A stretch of DNA of 64,000 nt from Rosistilla oblonga (GTDB taxonomy: Bacteria; Planctomycetota; Planctomycetia; Pirellulales; Pirellulaceae). Positions 63,887 through 64,000 of this stretch are shown one piece after another (positions within the stretch are counted from its first letter, which is position 1; every line of letters starts with the position of its first letter). The DNA lies in contig NZ_CP036292.1 of NCBI RefSeq assembly GCF_007751715.1, positions 2,976,001 through 3,040,000 of the forward strand. The letters are read 5' to 3'. The position numbers were made by a program, and so were the translations under genes. A model generated the notes under the pieces. It searched no databases. It was not told where the DNA came from and saw nothing but the letters and a program-made list of their open reading frames with translations.

Positions 63887-64000
63887 TTGCGCGTCGTGCT
63901 AGTATGGCCGCGCTTGAGCGCACTTTCGCGGAGCGAAAGGCGACACTTGCAAGAAGCGCAAGCCAGTGATCGAACGGGGGGATCGTGGGAAAAACACTCG

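Larger units (their letters stand above)
62256..63944. repeat. 27-bp inverted repeat and GCACGAAGCGCAAGCG units split by an IS element
   Basis: Bases 62256-62282 and 63918-63944 are exact reverse complements (TCGCCTTTCGCTCCGCGAAA core). Between them and the IS ends lie copies of the GCACGAAGCGCAAGCGAGTG unit (62310-62333, 62353-62365 and 63887-63903). If the element and one target copy are removed, the two arms would be about 110 bases apart, so the IS landed in the loop of a pre-existing repeat structure. Confidence 0.88.

Overview
The window looks like chromosomal DNA from a planctomycete of the Rhodopirellula/Rosistilla (Pirellulaceae) type. I infer this from the gene families, not from a database search: a DUF1559 prepilin-like protein followed by a tiny lipoprotein, a DUF1080 protein, a formylglycine sulfatase, a DUF1207 protein, a BBP7/Lpg1974-type outer-membrane protein, membrane-anchored prenyltransferase/squalene-oxidase-repeat proteins, a Tat-exported xylose-isomerase-like protein, and abundant hairpin repeats between genes. 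Base composition is GC-rich and coding is dense on both strands. I see no rRNA, tRNA or CRISPR array.

Layout. 0-14 kb is mostly housekeeping: the 3' end of a secreted glycosidase-like gene, mgtE, a trans-sulfuration enzyme, a pair of M16 peptidases (one active, one without zinc ligands), a D-2-hydroxyacid dehydrogenase, a DUF1207 protein, a Tat-exported TIM-barrel protein, two coupled PH-domain membrane proteins, an SGNH hydrolase and ilvE. 14-21.5 kb is a minus-strand envelope cluster: TPR protein, ExbB/TolQ, ExbD/TolR and two membrane-anchored, proline-rich toroid proteins. 22-27.4 kb holds an uncharacterised, possibly macro-like protein and a 1233-residue HIT / PLD-nuclease / SF2-helicase / S24-peptidase fusion, the most unusual gene here. 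28-32 kb has an SDR, a DUF1080 protein and a carboxymuconolactone-decarboxylase-like protein around a large hairpin-repeat array.

32.4-41.4 kb is a minus-strand run: AsmA-like giant, Ser/Thr kinase with a zinc-ribbon tail, PP2C phosphatase, HEAT/TPR protein and an alpha/beta hydrolase; the kinase, phosphatase and HEAT/TPR genes are tightly packed. 41.5-50 kb carries cutA, a short UvrC-like GIY-YIG protein, a second hairpin array with a G-rich minisatellite, a membrane protein, a divergent pair (unknown protein / ankyrin protein) and a sulfatase whose 3' end is duplicated downstream. 51-60 kb has an outer-membrane barrel, the lipoprotein + DUF1559 pair with a clear terminator, a coupled seven-haem cytochrome / membrane-TPR pair and glgB. 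60-64 kb has a catalytically degenerate RNase H-fold protein, radC and an intact IS4-type element inserted into a dispersed repeat with a 6-bp target duplication.

Main leads: the HIT-PLD-helicase-S24 fusion, the kinase/phosphatase/HEAT-TPR operon, the ExbBD cluster that may use toroid proteins in a TonB-like position, and the mosaic hairpin repeats.
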